Positions 52,180 to 60,005 of a DNA stretch of 64,000 bases are shown here, one piece after another; positions within the stretch are counted from its first letter, which is position 1, and every line of letters begins with the position of its first letter. The notes beneath the pieces were generated by a model. The model was not told the DNA's origin and made no database searches. It saw only the letters and a list, made by a program, of their open reading frames with translations. Origin of the DNA: JBBRBB01 sp038206235 (GTDB taxonomy: Bacteria > Bacteroidota > Bacteroidia > Chitinophagales > Chitinophagaceae); contig JBBRBB010000005.1 in assembly GCA_038206235.1 (NCBI GenBank), forward strand, positions 1 to 64,000, in the 5' to 3' direction. A program made the position numbers and the translations under genes.

Positions 52180-53904
52180 TCAGTATCCCGGGTTTTGTAA
52201 AAGCTCTGGCGATTTTGCTGTTTCAGATTGCGGGAATGGCCATAAATACATAGAAGAAGGTCTGAAGTTATGCGCTCTTACATCCACAACCTGGTAAACA
52301 TAATTCCCGGAAATGTCTCTTGTAATTTTCATTCCAGTCATTATTTTATTTTCTGTTTCGTCTGCAATCTTCCAGCGTCTTACATCAAAAAAACGATGTT
52401 CCTCAAAAGCAAGCTCTACCTGTCTTTCATGCTGTATTGCTTTTCGCATGTCATCCTGTGATAAGCCTGCAGGCAATTGATATGGAGAAAGTCCTGCTCT
52501 CCATCGCACTGAATCAACAGCATCATACACTTCTTTTGAAGGACCTGAAAACTCGTTTAACGCTTCTGCATACATTAATAAAATATCGGCATAGCGAATT
52601 AAAGGATAGCACCTGTGTGTAGTAGCAACCCATTCAGGTCTCACTTCGTCTTTACACATTTTATTTACGTAATAACCCGTAGGAGTACCAACCCCGAAGC
52701 CATCGCCATTTGGCTCTCCCACATAAATGTAAACAGGTTTTAGCACATCATTGATTTGCCCGTCAGCAATCATTGATTCATTATGTGTAATGGTGTAGTT
52801 TAATCTTGGCTCCCGATTAGTATAAGGATTGTTTGGGTCGTAGCCGGAATTAAGGTCAGTAATATCTTTTCCGTTACTCATTTGAAAAGCATCTACTAAA
52901 TTTTGATAAGGCCAGGAACCCGTGGTGCTGTTGCCTCCTCTTGAAGGTGGTCTCCACAATCCTTCCAAATCATTATAAGTATCGGGTTGCATTCGTTGAA
53001 AGATATATTCAATGTTTACTCTTAGATTAAACAAATTATAAAAGCCATAACCGGGACTTGTGGTATTGTCAACATTCAAATGATAGAGTTGCAAATCTAT
53101 TACTGCTTTTGCTGCATCTGCTGCAAGCTTCCACCGGTTTACATCATAAGAGGGATAACCAGTAAGAGACCTCAATGGTTCTGAGGTTTCAGTTTGTCCG
53201 CCATTAAATAAGGGGCTTGCGGCATACACCAATACTTTCACTTTCAAAGCAAGACATGCCCCTTTTGTAATCCTTCCAAAATCAAGACCATTATAACTTG
53301 AAGAAACAAGATTGAAAGCAGAATCGCATTGCGATAAAATATAATTTACAGATTCCTCATAAGTATTGCGTGCTGCGTTTATGTTATCATTCACATCATA
53401 AACTGAATCGCCAATAATGGGTATGCCGCCATAATGTTTTAGCATGATAGAATAATACCAGGCTCTTAAAAAAATAGCTTCTCCCCTGGTGCGCTGTTTT
53501 AAATAATCAGGAAAAGGAATTGTTGTGAGATGTGCAAGAAATTGGTTCACTGCTCTTATTTGCGTGTAGGGTATATTCCATGCATCGGTGCTTATGCTGT
53601 AAGCGCCTACAGAACCTGTAGCAAATTGATTATAGGTAGTGATTGAAGTTGATGAAGGCCCTTCTGCCTCATCGCAGCACGCTTCCATGCCTGCCTTTCC
53701 GCCAAAACGCCCCGGATAAAAACTAAAATCAATGCTGGTATAAATTTGCGAAAGAAAATCCATAGAAAGGGCGCTATCAGAAAATACGGTTTCTTCATTC
53801 AGATTAGTTGTGGAAGTTTGCTCTAAAAAGCCTCCGTATTTTTTGCATGAAATCACAAAAAAAATAATCACACATAAAACTATGCTTACAAAAACGTTTT
53901 TCAT
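52180..53904 (-). CDS. SusD/RagB-type glycan-binding lipoprotein (2)
   Basis: From the ATG at 53904 (the frame opens six codons earlier at a TTG) the product has 574 residues, with lipobox VISC (Cys20) and the SusD fold: LEQTSTTNLNEETVFSDSALSMDFLSQIYTSIDFSF at the start and RHERQVELAFEEHRFFDVRRWKIADE near residue 510, ending WPFPQSETAKSPELLQNPGY. It is the first gene of the operon; no SusC precedes it. Confidence 0.92.
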   Translation of the reverse strand: MKNVFVSIVLCVIIFFVISCKKYGGFLEQTSTTNLNEETVFSDSALSMDFLSQIYTSIDFSFYPGRFGGKAGMEACCDEAEGPSSTSITTYNQFATGSVGAYSISTDAWNIPYTQIRAVNQFLAHLTTIPFPDYLKQRTRGEAIFLRAWYYSIMLKHYGGIPIIGDSVYDVNDNINAARNTYEESVNYILSQCDSAFNLVSSSYNGLDFGRITKGACLALKVKVLVYAASPLFNGGQTETSEPLRSLTGYPSYDVNRWKLAADAAKAVIDLQLYHLNVDNTTSPGYGFYNLFNLRVNIEYIFQRMQPDTYNDLEGLWRPPSRGGNSTTGSWPYQNLVDAFQMSNGKDITDLNSGYDPNNPYTNREPRLNYTITHNESMIADGQINDVLKPVYIYVGEPNGDGFGVGTPTGYYVNKMCKDEVRPEWVATTHRCYPLIRYADILLMYAEALNEFSGPSKEVYDAVDSVRWRAGLSPYQLPAGLSQDDMRKAIQHERQVELAFEEHRFFDVRRWKIADETENKIMTGMKITRDISGNYVYQVVDVRAHNFRPSSMYLWPFPQSETAKSPELLQNPGY

Positions 53905-53997
53905 ACTCGAAGCAGTTTTCAATAAATAAATATAGAAACAATTATTTAATTTGATACGGTATGTAAAGAAATTAAATTATGGATTAAATCACTTATT

Positions 53998-54088
53998 GTC
54001 CGACTGAGTTGGGCCAAAGCGCACAGTTATTGTTAATTAGTATTCCGTCAAGCCTGCTCTTGCAAAGCCCTTATTGCACATGGCTTTT
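53998..54088 (-). repeat. Cassette-end-like element left of the HigBA pair
   Basis: This non-coding block just after the HigA stop contains ATTCCGTCAAGCCTGCTCTTG, close to ATTCCGTCAGCCAGCCTATTG of copy A, in the same orientation. It begins GTCCGACTGAGTTG, which recurs as GTCCGGCTGAATTG at 54803-54816 on the far side of the toxin gene. Confidence 0.45.
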
Positions 54089-54093
54089 CTTAG

Positions 54094-54420
54094 TCAGCTT
54101 AATTGCAAGTGTCTATTTTCTAATGTCACGTTGAAATGAATGTCCGCCTTTAATGCCTTAAACACTTTTAAAATAGTGTCAATTGTCGCACTATTTGCAC
54201 TGCTTTCAAGTTTTGAAATCTGAGCTTTTTGCACACCCACAAGTTTACCTAATTGTTCCTGTGTCAAATTACGCTCCTGCCTTGCTTTTTTAATCATGTG
54301 TCCTAATACGTCCATACGAAGTTCATATTCGTATTGGTCTCTTGCCAGAGTTCCTTTTTTGCCAATATACTTATCCTTCATCTCTTCAAGGGTGTATGTT
54401 TTAATTTTTGTCTTTGCCAT
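54094..54420 (-). CDS. HigA-type XRE antitoxin
   Basis: From the ATG at 54420 (the open frame starts upstream, inside the toxin gene) the protein has 108 residues. An N-terminal arm (KTYTLEEMKDKYIGKKG) precedes an XRE domain with VLGHMIKKARQERNLTQEQLGKLVGVQKAQISKLESS. It neutralises the toxin encoded just upstream and represses the pair. Ten bases separate the two genes in the toxin-first order of HigBA systems. Confidence 0.88.
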   Translation of the reverse strand: MAKTKIKTYTLEEMKDKYIGKKGTLARDQYEYELRMDVLGHMIKKARQERNLTQEQLGKLVGVQKAQISKLESSANSATIDTILKVFKALKADIHFNVTLENRHLQLS

Positions 54421-54430
54421 ATAATTATTT

Positions 54431-54763
54431 TTAAGTGTCAAAATATTTTTTCCTGATATTTTTTGCTCTCTCAATTTCGTTGTCGGGCACTTTATCAACC
54501 TTTTTTATAAAACCATGTGTCGCTACAACCAGAGTATTCATGTTGTCAGTCTTATCCCAAAAAGCGAGCAGGCGAATTTTATTGTTGCCGTGTCTGGTCC
54601 TCAACTCCCAAATTTCGTCTCGTAGCTTTTTAAATAGTCTGGGGTCGTTGGTTTGCTCTGCAAGGTCAACGTTGTAAAAAATTTTTCTTGCTGCTTTAGT
54701 GTCAAGCTTTGCTATAAACTCATTTGCTTCTTCTAAAAAAATCGTCCTGATGTATTTTGTCAA
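54431..54763 (-). CDS. HigB/RelE-type toxin
   Basis: The 110-residue protein has the Gp49/HigB-type fold: IFLEEANEFIAKLDTKAARKIFYNVDLAEQ, LFKKLRDEIWELRTRHGNNKIRLLAFWD and LVVATHGFIKKVDKVPDNEIERAKNIRKKYF. The IWELR and HGF-KK segments are the usual signature of ribosome-dependent mRNA interferases. All parts are present. The remnant at 42474-42581 is a relative. Confidence 0.9.
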   Translation of the reverse strand: MTKYIRTIFLEEANEFIAKLDTKAARKIFYNVDLAEQTNDPRLFKKLRDEIWELRTRHGNNKIRLLAFWDKTDNMNTLVVATHGFIKKVDKVPDNEIERAKNIRKKYFDT

Positions 54764-54802
54764 AGGTAAATAAAAGTTTCTAATTATAGAAACCTAAATT
54801 CT

Positions 54803-54856
54803 GTCCGGCTGAATTGACAGAAAGTGTTCAATAAGGTGGCTTGCAGCAACCGGAGT
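54803..54856 (-). repeat. Cassette-end-like element right of the HigBA pair
   Basis: GTCCGGCTGAATTG (54803-54816) repeats the start of the left-hand element directly (12 of 14 bases). GTTCAATAAGGTGGCTTGCAG at about 54826 matches the left-hand element in inverted orientation (GTGCAATAAGGGCTTTGCAAG on the minus strand at 54080). Confidence 0.35.
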
Positions 54857-54889
54857 TTACAATATCTGAATAAAAAAAATTTTGGATTT

Positions 54890-54926
54890 GTTTTTCAAAA
54901 AAAAAGAGCGCATTTCAATAATGCAC
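54890..54926 (-). terminator. Rho-independent terminator
   Basis: On the minus strand the stem GTGCAT/ATGCGC (54926-54921 and 54913-54908, one G:T pair) with a 7-base loop is followed by a long T-run (54905-54890). It ends the transcript of the esterase gene at 54979. Confidence 0.65.
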
Positions 54927-54978
54927 TGTTTCTATTATTTAATTTCCAGGTTTTAAGAAAAACCTTTTAAGCAGAAAA

Positions 54979-56685
54979 CTATTCCTTAATAAATTTCTGC
55001 AATAAAGTGGTTTCGCCCATTCTCAATTTCACCACATATATTCCTTTAGGTAAGCTGCTAATATTTAATTGTGTTTTAGTAGCACTTGCAGTATGAGAGC
55101 CGGCGTTAAATTCATATACATTTATTCCATTATTATTAAAAATGGAAATAGTAATCTGTGATGATTTTAGAACCTGGTACTGCAGCGATAAAAAATCTTT
55201 TGCAGGATTTGGATATACACTTAGTATATTAATTTGTGAAGAGGTGATTGAAGAACTCAAAGGATTTGGAGTGCCCTGGCTCACAGGGAATTTATAGAAT
55301 CCTACCATACCCTCTCCGCTTGAATTTCGTATGCATGGAGAACCATTTACTGTATGTCCCCGGAATGAGAGTGTTTGAATATTAGGAGAATTTATATCTA
55401 AAGTGAGCAAGATGTGTGAGCCGTTTACAGAACCACTTATCACTTTAGCAGATGAGCCATCAACTACAAAATCATTTTCAGTACCGGCCTCCCAAAGATA
55501 TGTATCATTAAAATTTTTGAAATGAAGAGAAACTTTTTTGGGGCCTGTTTGAACAATCTCACTTACAAATGGCGGTTCTATATTCGGTGAATTTGCTTCT
55601 TTATAAACATTTCGCTTTACAAGCGGATTGAGATAATCACCAATCATTTTATATCCGCTATCGTAACCATAATGACACAATTCTGATGCATGTTTCAATC
55701 CATTCGTAGCTAAAATTGCGGTTCCTGAAATATCCGCTGATAACTGGCGGTGCGCTTCCTGAATAATATTTACACCTTCTGCATCAGCGCCGCATCCCTG
55801 CTTTATTTGTATAATAAAAAGGCTGGAGTACATCGAATAATCCGTTTGCCAGCCACTCTGCAATTGCATAAAAGTTTGCTTGTAACCATCTACAGAATTG
55901 CCGGAATATGAATCGGCTTCTCCCTGGTACCAGAAGATTGCCGGAATTTTATCTTTAAAACCTGTTTCTGTTATGCGCTGCAACAGGCGACCATAATTTG
56001 TATTGGGATTATTAGGGGTTGCATTGTCACGAAGAAACCAGCTCACTGGTCTTCCGCCATTAGCGCCATTAAAAATGGCATAAGGTATTTGATAGTTGTT
56101 TAATAATCTTTTTGCCAGCCTTAATCCCCATTGACCGGCATTGCCATTATCATCCTGCGAAGCATCGCCATCAGCAATATACCATGCCTTGTTACAAGTA
56201 CCTTCTGTACCCGAACCATACACCCGTATAAAACTATTTTTATTCTGTTGATTTGAAGAACCGCTATACATATCAGCCACAGCATTCGATTGCCCCTGTA
56301 TAATAAAGGCATCTCCGGCAACAAGGGAGTCAACGGTTTGAATTAATGTTTCTGACAGACCAATAACTCCATAAATTTCCGTTTTGTAATTGGCAAGCTC
56401 TGCGGTTATAGAAATAGAAAATGAAAATGGAGCAATATCATTTTGATAGGTGAGAGTGTGATTATAATCTTGCTGAAATATATTATTGCGATATTTCTTT
56501 ATCCTTATTTTATTATAAGGCGTTCCAATATCGTTTACAGTGCCTGCAATTTCTATCTTTCCTTTGTTTGTAAAAACATTCCTGGGAACAACCTGCTTAT
56601 TTAATGGCAAAGCAGAAAAGCTAACCTGTGCTGAGCTTTGTAAAAAAAATAAAGCGAACAGAGCAAGGGGAGAAAAAAGTTTCAT
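54979..56685 (-). CDS. Secreted sialate-O-acetylesterase-type carbohydrate esterase, T9SS-sorted (1)
   Basis: The signal peptide ends QSSAQ (20). Residues ~120-360 form a SASA/SGNH esterase: GDAFIIQGQSNAV with nucleophile Ser133, GARGG-like block NGANGGRPVSWF, IFWYQGEADS and ELCHYGYDSGYK with the catalytic His. A beta-domain follows (about 370-470), and then a T9SS sorting domain (SVYPNPAKDFLSLQYQVL to GETTLLQKFIKE). It removes acetyl groups from glycans. It is a close paralogue of 58181-59881 and probably serves the adjacent SusC/D system. Confidence 0.87.
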   Translation of the reverse strand: MKLFSPLALFALFFLQSSAQVSFSALPLNKQVVPRNVFTNKGKIEIAGTVNDIGTPYNKIRIKKYRNNIFQQDYNHTLTYQNDIAPFSFSISITAELANYKTEIYGVIGLSETLIQTVDSLVAGDAFIIQGQSNAVADMYSGSSNQQNKNSFIRVYGSGTEGTCNKAWYIADGDASQDDNGNAGQWGLRLAKRLLNNYQIPYAIFNGANGGRPVSWFLRDNATPNNPNTNYGRLLQRITETGFKDKIPAIFWYQGEADSYSGNSVDGYKQTFMQLQSGWQTDYSMYSSLFIIQIKQGCGADAEGVNIIQEAHRQLSADISGTAILATNGLKHASELCHYGYDSGYKMIGDYLNPLVKRNVYKEANSPNIEPPFVSEIVQTGPKKVSLHFKNFNDTYLWEAGTENDFVVDGSSAKVISGSVNGSHILLTLDINSPNIQTLSFRGHTVNGSPCIRNSSGEGMVGFYKFPVSQGTPNPLSSSITSSQINILSVYPNPAKDFLSLQYQVLKSSQITISIFNNNGINVYEFNAGSHTASATKTQLNISSLPKGIYVVKLRMGETTLLQKFIKE

Positions 56686-56789
56686 AGCGTTAATTTTAAG
56701 ATTAAATTTAGCCTTTTGGCTTGTAACAATTTATAATATCCCTTACCTATATATTTTGTTACCCTGCCGCTAAATTAAATTTTTTTTAT

Positions 56790-56820
56790 TAAAAAACCCT
56801 GACTTATTATCGCCAGGGTT
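56790..56820 (-). terminator. Rho-independent terminator
   Basis: Stem AACCCTG/CAGGGTT (56795-56801 and 56814-56820) with a T-run on the minus strand (56796-56791). It follows the T9SS gene at 56857. Confidence 0.7.
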
Positions 56821-56856
56821 CTTTTGTATGGTTAAAATCTGATAAACGGATTTAAT

Positions 56857-57987
56857 TTATTCTACTAAAACATGAATACTTTTTTCAATGCCATTTCCTT
56901 TTAACTGCAAAATATACATGCCCGGTGCAGGCTTGTTCTTTAAATTAAGCTTATAAGTATTAATAGTTGAGTTTACGACTATCACCTCTTTATGCACTAC
57001 ACTGCCTTTCATATCGCTGAGCATGGCTGTAATGCTGCCGTTCTTAAAATTATTTAAAGTGAAGCTGATATCGCCTTTTGTGGGGTTTGGAAAAACCTGC
57101 ACAAATGCTTTTACTACTTGCATTTCAATATTCTTAATTTCTGATTCTTTTGACTTGCCATCAAAATCGTATTGTTTTATGCGGTAGTAATTAATTCCGT
57201 TAAGAGGCGAATTATCATACGCTGTATAAGTGTGTGCCAGCGTGGATGTGCCGCTTCCCTTTTGCGTTGCTATTGACTGCCAGTTATCTTTGCCGTTCGC
57301 ACTTCGCAGAATTTCGAAGTGGTCATTATTAACTTCTGTGGCTGTTGTCCATTGCAATTTTACATGTTGCCCTTCTGATTGAACAGTGAAGCTTTGAAGA
57401 GTGATGGGTAATGACTCACCTGTTACTAAAGAGATGGGAGTGTAATTATGATCAACCGAACCTTGACCCACTCGAAAATAGTAAAGGGTACTCGTTTGAA
57501 CATTCGCTGTTGGTTTTATAACCCACTCAAACTCGGTTTTATGAAAATCATCAAGCACATAAGCAGTGTCATCTTGCGAAGAAACAAGGATGTCGCCGGC
57601 TTGAAAGGTATTATTAAAAAAACCGGCAAGCTGTTGTGTAGTAGGTTCTAAATTAGTAACATTTGAACTGCTGCCGGCCAGTGCCCACGCATGTGAGCTA
57701 CCATCATTTGTAATAGTATCCCAATTTATGTTATCAATTGAATATGCTAAATATACAACATCATTAAAACCCCAGGTGTAACCATCATTGGTGCTATCCC
57801 ATAACTCAACTCTTAACCTTACATTATCCAGGCTCGTAATAGTAGGGGTAGCAATTTCATCAGCAAGCCATGTGGCGCTTGTTTCTGAACCATCATCTGC
57901 ACGCCAGCGCCATGAACCCTGATTAAGGTTGGCAAATACGTTGTAGTAAACAATAATTGCAGCGAGTACGAGTAATGCTTTTTTCAT
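56857..57987 (-). CDS. Secreted T9SS-sorted protein
   Basis: The ATG at 57987 gives a signal peptide (MKKALLVLAAIIVYYNVFA). The first ~190 residues (LNQGSWRWRADDGSETSATWLADEIATP, EFEWVIKPTANVQTSTLYYFRVGQG) look like a beta-sandwich of unknown ligand. A fibronectin-type segment (LQSFTVQSEGQHVKLQWTTATEVN) and a type A sorting domain (QVFPNPTKGDISFTLNNF to GNGIEKSIHVLVE) follow. It lies between two esterase genes with its own terminator and may be a surface glycan-binding protein. Confidence 0.75.
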   Translation of the reverse strand: MKKALLVLAAIIVYYNVFANLNQGSWRWRADDGSETSATWLADEIATPTITSLDNVRLRVELWDSTNDGYTWGFNDVVYLAYSIDNINWDTITNDGSSHAWALAGSSSNVTNLEPTTQQLAGFFNNTFQAGDILVSSQDDTAYVLDDFHKTEFEWVIKPTANVQTSTLYYFRVGQGSVDHNYTPISLVTGESLPITLQSFTVQSEGQHVKLQWTTATEVNNDHFEILRSANGKDNWQSIATQKGSGTSTLAHTYTAYDNSPLNGINYYRIKQYDFDGKSKESEIKNIEMQVVKAFVQVFPNPTKGDISFTLNNFKNGSITAMLSDMKGSVVHKEVIVVNSTINTYKLNLKNKPAPGMYILQLKGNGIEKSIHVLVE

Positions 57988-58180
57988 AACGTATGTTTTA
58001 ATAGTGAAGATTGCATCCATTGTTTTATCTGAAATTTATTTTTTATCAGATAACTAATTAGGATGTTTACACTACAATATTACTTAAATATTTAAATCAT
58101 TTATTTTATTTGGCAGGATTTTTTATTTATTTTTTTTGCTACAAAAACAGGGCCTGCCCACACGTATGGTTATTATCTTC

Positions 58181-59881
58181 TCATTCTTTTATAAACTTAC
58201 CTATAAAATTTGTTGATGCTGTTTCTAATTTCAAAACATAAACACCTTTTGCAAGAGCGCTGATATTAATATGTGATTGATTAATTCCTGAAGGATGATT
58301 GCTATCATTCAATTGCAATACTTTATTACCTGTAATATCAACCACAGAAATTGATACAACAGATGATTGTGAAAGCTGGTATTGCAGAAATAAATTATCG
58401 TGTGCTGGTACGGGATAAATATTCAACTTATAATTATTGCCAGTTGAACCATTCAATTTTAAAGTATTGCTATAAAGCGGTGAGCTTACATGAAATTTAT
58501 AAAACCCAACCATTCCTTCACCTGAAAGATTTCTTATGCAGGGAGAGCCGCCAACTGTATGGCCATAAAATGAAAGACTGGCAACCTGTAAATTTTTGTT
58601 CATGGTAAGCACAATGGTAGAACCATTTACTATACCATTTATTATTTTTGCTGTTGTATTATTTATTACAAAATCATTTTCAGTTCCGGCTTCCCAGAAA
58701 TAAGCGTCGCTTGTATTCTTAAAATATAAAGTAAGCTTATTGGATGCTGTTTGAATGATTTTTTTCACCTGCGGCGAAGCAACATTGTCTGTATTATCTG
58801 CATAATATATATCCCTGTTTACCAGCGGAAAAAGATAATCACCAATTTTCTTATATCCGTTGGAATATCCATAATGACATTGGTCTGAATAATGCTCAAG
58901 ACCATTGGTAGCAAAAATGGTGGTGTTATTTATTTCCTGCGCCAATTGGCGATGCGCTTCCTGTATAATGGTGGAGGCTTCTGCATCAGAGAAGCAAGAT
59001 TGCTTTATTTGAATTATATAAAGATGCTGAAACCCCTTATAATCATTTTTCCAATCAGCATATAATTGAAAAAACCTTTTTTTATAAGCACTTACGCTAT
59101 TGCCAGGATTAGAATCGCTTTCTCCCTGATACCAAAATATGGCCCGAATATTATTTTTAAATCCGCTTTCGGTTACCCGGTCTAATAAATGGGAATAATT
59201 ATTCGCTACTCCTGTATTGCTTTCTTGAAAGAAGCTAATAGGCTTGCCTCCGCGGGCGCCGTTAAAAATTACAATAGGTATATGTTGTGAATCCAACAAT
59301 CTTTTTGCCAGTCTTAATCCCCATTGACCGGCATTGCCGTCATTATTACCAGCATCTCCGGCATCTCCATCAGCAATAAACCATTTATGATTATAAGAAC
59401 TGCCGGCCGAACCCCATACACGAATAAAGCTGTTTTGATTTTCTTTATTTGATGAACCACGAAGTTTTGTAGCTACTGCATTTGATTGTCCTTGTATAAT
59501 AAAGGCATCTCCGGCTGCAAGTGAATCAACTGTTTTAATTAACTCATTCGATGTTGCTGTTACTCCATAAATTTCCAGCTTATAATTAGCAAGCTCTGCA
59601 TTCACAGGTATAGTAAAAGAAAAAAGAGCAAACTGGCTATAATAAGTTAAGGTTTGAATATATGTTTGCTGAAATACATTATTCCGAAATTTCATCACTT
59701 CGATTTTAGTATAAGGGGAATTGCTCGCATAAACAACTCCGTTTATTTTTATTGTGCCCTTGTTGGTTGAAAGATTGCGTGGAACTATCTGTTTGTTTAT
59801 AGGTACATCATAAAAGAAAACCTGTGCAGTTGCCTGAATATATATAACTGCAAACAGAAACAGGCATGTAAAATTTTTCAT
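58181..59881 (-). CDS. Secreted sialate-O-acetylesterase-type carbohydrate esterase, T9SS-sorted (2)
   Basis: The 566-residue paralogue of 54979-56685 has a signal peptide (to IQATAQ). The esterase motifs GDAFIIQGQSNAVATK, GARGGKPISFF, IFWYQGESDSNPGNS and DQCHYGYSNGYKKIGDY lie at matching positions, followed by a sorting domain (NIYPVPAHDNLFLQYQL to STNFIGKFIKE). All catalytic residues are kept in both, so the pair may differ in acetyl position or glycan. Confidence 0.87.
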   Translation of the reverse strand: MKNFTCLFLFAVIYIQATAQVFFYDVPINKQIVPRNLSTNKGTIKINGVVYASNSPYTKIEVMKFRNNVFQQTYIQTLTYYSQFALFSFTIPVNAELANYKLEIYGVTATSNELIKTVDSLAAGDAFIIQGQSNAVATKLRGSSNKENQNSFIRVWGSAGSSYNHKWFIADGDAGDAGNNDGNAGQWGLRLAKRLLDSQHIPIVIFNGARGGKPISFFQESNTGVANNYSHLLDRVTESGFKNNIRAIFWYQGESDSNPGNSVSAYKKRFFQLYADWKNDYKGFQHLYIIQIKQSCFSDAEASTIIQEAHRQLAQEINNTTIFATNGLEHYSDQCHYGYSNGYKKIGDYLFPLVNRDIYYADNTDNVASPQVKKIIQTASNKLTLYFKNTSDAYFWEAGTENDFVINNTTAKIINGIVNGSTIVLTMNKNLQVASLSFYGHTVGGSPCIRNLSGEGMVGFYKFHVSSPLYSNTLKLNGSTGNNYKLNIYPVPAHDNLFLQYQLSQSSVVSISVVDITGNKVLQLNDSNHPSGINQSHINISALAKGVYVLKLETASTNFIGKFIKE

Positions 59882-59923
59882 AATAATAATTTATAAAAAT
59901 TGATAAGATGATGAAGTAAAAGG

Positions 59924-59931
59924 CAAAAGTA
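59924..59931 (-). promoter_or_regulatory. Candidate -7 box for the second esterase gene
   Basis: The minus strand reads TACTTTTG, fitting TAnnTTTG, 42 bases before the ATG at 59881. No -33 TTTG was found. Confidence 0.3.
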
Positions 59932-60005
59932 AAAGTAAAAAATGATTGATATTTTTCATTTTTATTTCCCTGTTACAGCGATCAGAGAATTTATAGAATG
60001 AAGGT

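Noticed and set aside
42602..54763. Composite transposon carrying the SusC/SusD genes
   Set aside because: No transposase, terminal inverted repeats or target duplications were found at the ends; only toxin-antitoxin modules and element fragments lie there.
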